The notes beneath the pieces were generated by a model. That model saw only the letters and a program-made list of their open reading frames with translations, was not told the DNA's origin and made no database searches. A program made the position numbers and the translations under genes. This document shows positions 60,306 through 64,000 of a DNA stretch of 64,000 nt, piece after piece; the stretch's first letter is position 1, and every line of letters begins with the position of its first letter. The stretch lies in the NCBI RefSeq assembly GCF_003268275.1, contig NZ_QLYR01000001.1:496001-560000 (forward strand). Direction: 5' to 3'. This DNA is from Hydrogeniiclostridium mannosilyticum (GTDB lineage: Bacteria; Bacillota; Clostridia; Oscillospirales; Acutalibacteraceae).

Positions 60306-61473
60306 TTATACCTCCATACTCAGCCAAAAGGTTCAGCAAATTCCCCCTTCAGGCATCCGTAAATTTTTTGATATTGCCAACGAAATGGACCATGTTATTT
60401 CCCTCTCCATCGGCGAGCCCGACTTTACCACCCCCTGGCATGTGCGCCAGGAGGGCATCCGCTCCCTGGAGGGTGGTAAAACCTGGTACAGCCCCAACCG
60501 CGGTTTCGCCGAGCTGCGCGAGGAAATCGCCCGTTGGTTTTTGAGAAAATATCACCTGGAATACAAGGCCGACAACCAGGTTCTGGTCACCGTCGGCGGC
60601 AGCGAGGCCATTGACCTTTGCATCCGCGCCCTGATAAATCCCGGCGAGGAAGTGTTGGTGCCGCAGCCGAGCTTTGTCTGTTATGTCCCCCTGACACAGA
60701 TGGTGGGCGGGGCGCCCGTAATTGTCGAGACGAAAGCAGAGGACCGTTTCCGCCTGACGCCTGAGGCACTGGAGGCCAAGATCACCCCTAAGACCAAGCT
60801 GCTTGTTCTGCCCTTCCCCAACAACCCCACCGGGGCCGTCATGCGCCGGAAGGACCTGGAGGCCATTGCCGCAGTTGTGAAAAAGCACAACCTGATGGTG
60901 CTCTCCGATGAAATATACAGCGAGCTGACCTATGGCGGTGAACCCCATGTCAGCTTTGCGGAAATTGACGGCATGAAGGAGCGCACCGTCGTTGTCAACG
61001 GCTTTTCCAAGGCTTTCGCCATGACCGGCTGGCGGCTGGGCTATGCGCTTGGCCCCGTTGAAATCATTGGCCAGATGACAAAGCTGCATCAATACGCCAT
61101 TATGAGCGCTCCCTCCACTGCGCAATACGCCGCGATTGAGGCCATGAAAAACGGGGATGGGGACATTGCCTCCATGCGCGAACAATACGACTTGCGCCGC
61201 CGCTTGATTGTAGACGGCTTTAACCGCATGGGGCTGACCTGCTTTGAGCCGGAAGGGGCTTTCTATGTCTTCCCCTGCATCCGATCCACAGGCCTGGACA
61301 GTGAAGCGTTTTGTGAAAAGCTAATCTACTCCGAGCGTGTCGCCGTTGTGCCGGGCCCTGCCTTCGGCGCCTGCGGCGAGGGCTTTGTACGCGTCTCCTA
61401 CTCCTACTCCATCAAGCACATTACCGAGGCGCTCAAACGCATCGAGCATTTTTTGAAGGAGCTTCACGCATGA
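60298..61473 (+). CDS. PLP-dependent class I/II aminotransferase
   Basis: The GTG start at 60298 has AGGAG 8 nt upstream, inside the end of the Lrp gene. The 391-aa enzyme has fold type I motifs: SIGEPDFTTPWHV near residue 36, FPNNPTGAV (~178), DEIYSELTYG, the PLP lysine in GFSKAFAMTGWRLG (~233-246) and a C-terminal RVSYSYS. Related enzymes are aspartate/aromatic or alanine-type aminotransferases; the substrate is not clear. Its stop overlaps the start of the DUF362 gene (ATGA). Confidence 0.93.
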   Translation: MIDYTSILSQKVQQIPPSGIRKFFDIANEMDHVISLSIGEPDFTTPWHVRQEGIRSLEGGKTWYSPNRGFAELREEIARWFLRKYHLEYKADNQVLVTVGGSEAIDLCIRALINPGEEVLVPQPSFVCYVPLTQMVGGAPVIVETKAEDRFRLTPEALEAKITPKTKLLVLPFPNNPTGAVMRRKDLEAIAAVVKKHNLMVLSDEIYSELTYGGEPHVSFAEIDGMKERTVVVNGFSKAFAMTGWRLGYALGPVEIIGQMTKLHQYAIMSAPSTAQYAAIEAMKNGDGDIASMREQYDLRRRLIVDGFNRMGLTCFEPEGAFYVFPCIRSTGLDSEAFCEKLIYSERVAVVPGPAFGACGEGFVRVSYSYSIKHITEALKRIEHFLKELHA

Positions 61474-62609
61474 GCCTGGAAAACCGTGTTTGCATCAACA
61501 GCTGTGAGGAATATGACAGCCGCCGGATCTATGCGGTCATTCAGGAGCAATTTCGGCAGCTGAACGCAGCAGAGCTTGTCAAACCCGGTATGAAAGCGGT
61601 CATCAAACCGAACCTTGTCTTGAAATCAAAACCGGAGGCCGCCGTAGTCACTCACCCGCTTGTCGTTGCCGCAGTGGCCAGCTGTTTGCAGGAGCTGGGC
61701 GCGGAGGTTCTGGTGGCGGAAAGCCCGGGCGGCCTGTACACCCCTGGGGCCCTACGGTCCAGTTACCACGCGTGCGGATACTCCGATGCGGCGAAGAGCC
61801 ATGGCTTTGCCCTGAATGAGGATTGCTCCAGCCGGGAGCTGAAAACCCCCGGCGGTGCGGTCTCTAAAACCTTTGAGGTGATTGCGCCGATTCTGGATGC
61901 GGACCTGATTGTCGACGTCTGCAAGCTGAAAACGCACTGTATGATGGGCCTGAGCGCCGCCGTCAAAAATATGTTCGGCGTTGTGCCGGGCCTGATGAAA
62001 CCGGAACTGCACTGCCGTTTTCCAGAAAAGGCACCGTTTGCGGAGATGCTCGTCGACCTGTGCTGCGGCGTACGGCCCCATTTATGCGTTGTCGATGCCA
62101 TTACGGCTATGGAGGGAAACGGCCCCAGCGGCGGAAATCCCCGTTTTGTCGGCGCCCTGCTGTCCGCACGCGACCCTTTTTACCTGGACGTCCTGTGCGC
62201 CGGCCTGGTTGGCATGAAGACAGCCGACATTCCCTATTTGCAGGCAGCGCACAGCCGGGGTCTCTGCCCAGCAGATATAGACGGCTTGGAAATCATCGGA
62301 GAAAACTATCGCTCCTTTATCGCGCCGGATTTTGTTCAGCCGGAATCGAAGACTTCCAACTTTATTGAACATCTGCCGCGGTTTCTCCAGCCGCTGGCGG
62401 CGCGGCTGGCTACCCCTGCGCCGCGAATCCGCGCCAAGGATTGTGTCGGCTGCGGAAAATGCGCCGAAAGCTGCCCGCAGCATACCATTAAGCTTGAGAA
62501 TCGCCGCGCACGGATCGACTACAGCCATTGCATCCGCTGCTACTGCTGCCACGAGATGTGCCCGCAGCACGTCATAGACATCAAGCGGATGCCGCTGTTT
62601 AAATTGTAA
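61470..62609 (+). CDS. DUF362 protein with two C-terminal [4Fe-4S] ferredoxin motifs
   Basis: The 379-aa protein has a DUF362 domain (~10-290; VKPGMKAVIKPNLV, GLSAAVKNMFGVVPG) and two clostridial-type cluster motifs at the C-terminus: CVGCGKCAESCP (~329-340) and CIRCYCCHEMCP (~357-368). No signal peptide. DUF362-ferredoxin proteins are common in anaerobes; the role is not established. Coupling to an aminotransferase and an Lrp regulator suggests amino-acid-linked redox chemistry. Confidence 0.88.
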   Translation: MSLENRVCINSCEEYDSRRIYAVIQEQFRQLNAAELVKPGMKAVIKPNLVLKSKPEAAVVTHPLVVAAVASCLQELGAEVLVAESPGGLYTPGALRSSYHACGYSDAAKSHGFALNEDCSSRELKTPGGAVSKTFEVIAPILDADLIVDVCKLKTHCMMGLSAAVKNMFGVVPGLMKPELHCRFPEKAPFAEMLVDLCCGVRPHLCVVDAITAMEGNGPSGGNPRFVGALLSARDPFYLDVLCAGLVGMKTADIPYLQAAHSRGLCPADIDGLEIIGENYRSFIAPDFVQPESKTSNFIEHLPRFLQPLAARLATPAPRIRAKDCVGCGKCAESCPQHTIKLENRRARIDYSHCIRCYCCHEMCPQHVIDIKRMPLFKL

Positions 62610-62627
62610 GGATTGGACGAATGACGG

Positions 62628-63506
62628 ATGCTACAGCAAAAAGCCTATGCAAAGCTCAACCTGAGCCTGGATATCCTTGGACGGCGCAGTGACGGCTACC
62701 ATGACCTGCGCATGGTCATGCAATCCGTTTCACTGCATGACACTGTCACCCTGATCCCGCGGGAAGCCGGGGTCACACTCTTGTGCGATGACCCGGGTAT
62801 TCCCTCCGGCAAAGGGAACATTGCATACCGGGCCGCGGAGGCTTTTTTGCATGCGGCCGGCGGCCGGAGTTCAGGGGTGGAAATCCACATTGAGAAACGA
62901 ATCCCATCCCAGGCAGGTATGGCTGGCGGCAGCTCGGATGCCGCCGCTGTACTGCGCGGCCTGAACCAGCTTTACAAAGCCCCTCTGACTGTGGCGGAGC
63001 TGTGCCACATTGGCAGCAAAATCGGCGCCGACGTCCCTTATTGTGTTGTCGGCGGCTCTCAGCTAGCCGAAGGAACCGGTGAGCGTCTCTCACCACTGCC
63101 TGATATGCCCGGCTGTTCCATTGTGGTCTGCAAGCCTGCGATTGGAGTCGGCACGGCGGAGGCTTTTCGCCGAGCCGATCAGCGCCCTTCCCCGCCGCGC
63201 GGCTATACCGGCGGCGTCATAGATGCTCTGAAGCGGTCGGATCTGCCCGCCCTGGGGCGGGCCCTCGGTAATGACTTCGAGGATATTCTCCCCATTGCCG
63301 CGGTCTCCCATTTAAAGGAGCTTCTGCGGAAGGCCGGCGCATTAGGTGCAGCTATGACGGGCAGCGGTTCGGCCGTTTTTGCCTTGTTCGCGACCGGGAC
63401 GCAGGCTGCCGCGGCAAGGGAACTTCTTCCCAAAGATTTGTTTGCCTGCGTTTGCCGTCCGGTTCCCGCCTACTGTTTTCCTGAGCTAGAGATAAATACT
63501 CCCTAA
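62628..63506 (+). CDS. ispE: 4-diphosphocytidyl-2-C-methyl-D-erythritol kinase
   Basis: The 292-aa GHMP kinase carries out the ATP-dependent step of the non-mevalonate isoprenoid pathway. Motifs: YAKLNLSLDILGRRSDGYHDL (cited in part) at the N-terminus, PSQAGMAGGSSDAAA (~92-106) for ATP binding, and GAAMTGSGSAVFALF (~240-254). The ribosome site is weak (AAGGA about 13 nt upstream). It follows the DUF362 gene by 18 bp and is closed by a strong terminator. Confidence 0.95.
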   Translation: MLQQKAYAKLNLSLDILGRRSDGYHDLRMVMQSVSLHDTVTLIPREAGVTLLCDDPGIPSGKGNIAYRAAEAFLHAAGGRSSGVEIHIEKRIPSQAGMAGGSSDAAAVLRGLNQLYKAPLTVAELCHIGSKIGADVPYCVVGGSQLAEGTGERLSPLPDMPGCSIVVCKPAIGVGTAEAFRRADQRPSPPRGYTGGVIDALKRSDLPALGRALGNDFEDILPIAAVSHLKELLRKAGALGAAMTGSGSAVFALFATGTQAAAARELLPKDLFACVCRPVPAYCFPELEINTP

Positions 63507-63514
63507 AAGCAGTA

Positions 63515-63561
63515 AAAGGCAACGCCCCGAACCCTATAAAAAGGTTCGGGGCGTTGCCTTT
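63515..63561. terminator. Bidirectional terminator after ispE
   Basis: A perfect 19-bp stem (AAAGGCAACGCCCCGAACC / complement) with a 9-nt loop ends in TTT on the plus strand; the region to 63665 holds nothing else. Confidence 0.9.
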
Positions 63562-63665
63562 AAACAAGCCCAGCGCTATCAATACAGAGCATCTATTTTA
63601 GCTATATATTATTTTTCATATAGCCAATTCAATATTTTATTCTCTGTAGCCTGGACCGCAGTTTG

Positions 63666-64000
63666 CTACCTTCTCCTGAATTGATAGGGCGCGGGCAGGC
63701 AAAACTCCTGATCCCGGAAGGCGGGGTTATCCTGGAACAGCAGGGCACTGTCGCTGTCAACGGCATGCAGAACCGGATAATGCCTGAAGTCATCTCCATC
63801 CACGGCTTCACAATCCGGCGCTGTCTTCAGGATGGAAATCAGCTCGCGCCTGAAAACCTCGGCCTGCTCCCGGCAGGCTTCCAGCTTATTCTCCGTTTCA
63901 GCGCCATCAAAGAAATATGCTTGGCCATCCGGCGCGGAGAAAACATATTTGCAGGCGCCGTCCGTAAGCATATACAGGCCCCTAGGGCCCTTCTCCAGTG
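63666..64000 (-). CDS. Hypothetical protein, partial (C-terminal part)
   Basis: The frame is open from the right edge of the window to TAG at 63666, so only the last ~110 residues are seen. Text includes GPRGLYMLTDGACKYVFSA, then a helical Glu/Arg-rich stretch and a C-terminus EFCLPAPYQFRRR. An ATG at 63971 is in frame, but the sequence reads on convincingly before it. No family recognised. Confidence 0.6.
   Translation of the reverse strand, partial: LEKGPRGLYMLTDGACKYVFSAPDGQAYFFDGAETENKLEACREQAEVFRRELISILKTAPDCEAVDGDDFRHYPVLHAVDSDSALLFQDNPAFRDQEFCLPAPYQFRRR

Overview
The window looks like the chromosome of an anaerobic, probably gut-living clostridium (Bacillota, Oscillospiraceae-like). 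The evidence is strong AGGAGG ribosome sites, sigma-A-type promoters, hairpin terminators, a Firmicutes-style (EssC/YukD) type VII secretion locus, a sortase-type surface protein, a propanediol-type bacterial microcompartment (BMC), non-mevalonate isoprenoid synthesis and little sign of oxidative metabolism. The assignment is inferred from gene content only. I saw no rRNA, tRNA, CRISPR array, transposase or prophage.

Layout. 1-1.7 kb: end of an exopolysaccharide operon (EpsG-like polymerase, sugar transferase). 1.9-9.7 kb: single genes (surface protein, stand-alone PduL, family-4 uracil-DNA glycosylase, ADP-ribosylglycohydrolase-like protein, thiol peroxidase, aldo/keto reductase, methyltransferase). 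9.7-15.2 kb: cytosolic six-hairpin glycosidase, an unknown protein, and an AraC regulator divergent from a URO-D/MtaA-like protein. 15.2-35.8 kb: a type VII secretion (T7SS) island in two minus-strand transcription units plus a divergent HTH regulator. Unit 1 (33.9 to 19.2 kb) encodes EssC, a YukD-like protein, small helical proteins, a DUF6382/FHA protein broken by a -1 frameshift, zinc-ribbon membrane proteins, a Ser/Thr kinase with TPRs, an LRR protein and a vWA protein. Unit 2 (18.9 to 15.2 kb) encodes three WXG100-type proteins, a small helical partner, a lipoprotein and a GHSKGG lipase whose T7-like helical domain is at the C-terminus. Both units start from promoters of the same build: direct repeat TGTCAC-N6-TGTCAC, then TTGCA(A/G), 17 bp, TATACT. 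That points to one shared regulator, possibly the divergent HTH protein.

36.3-50.7 kb: a 17-gene minus-strand BMC operon. It holds a class II sugar-phosphate aldolase, B12-dependent diol dehydratase PduCDE, reactivase PduG, PduO, aldehyde dehydrogenase PduP, a zinc alcohol dehydrogenase, five BMC-H proteins, PduL, a pentameric vertex protein, PduS and PduT. Six enzymes carry the same amphipathic targeting helix. With rhamnulokinase (50.9-52.4 kb), a GH20 hexosaminidase and a GH78-type rhamnosidase (52.7-56.4 kb), the expected flow is rhamnosides to L-rhamnose to rhamnulose-1-phosphate to DHAP plus lactaldehyde to 1,2-propanediol to propionaldehyde to propionyl-phosphate plus propanol. The sugar isomerase, sugar transporter, pduB and pduH are not in the window.

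56.7-64 kb: MATE exporter, AI-2E-family permease, an Lrp/aminotransferase/DUF362-ferredoxin operon, ispE, and an unidentified gene running off the right edge.

The best candidates for something new are the T7SS island (shared promoter architecture, kinase/FHA components, reverse-domain lipase) and the aldolase-first, B12-dependent BMC (Cys-rich aldolase linker, BMC-H protein with N-terminal extension and internal start).
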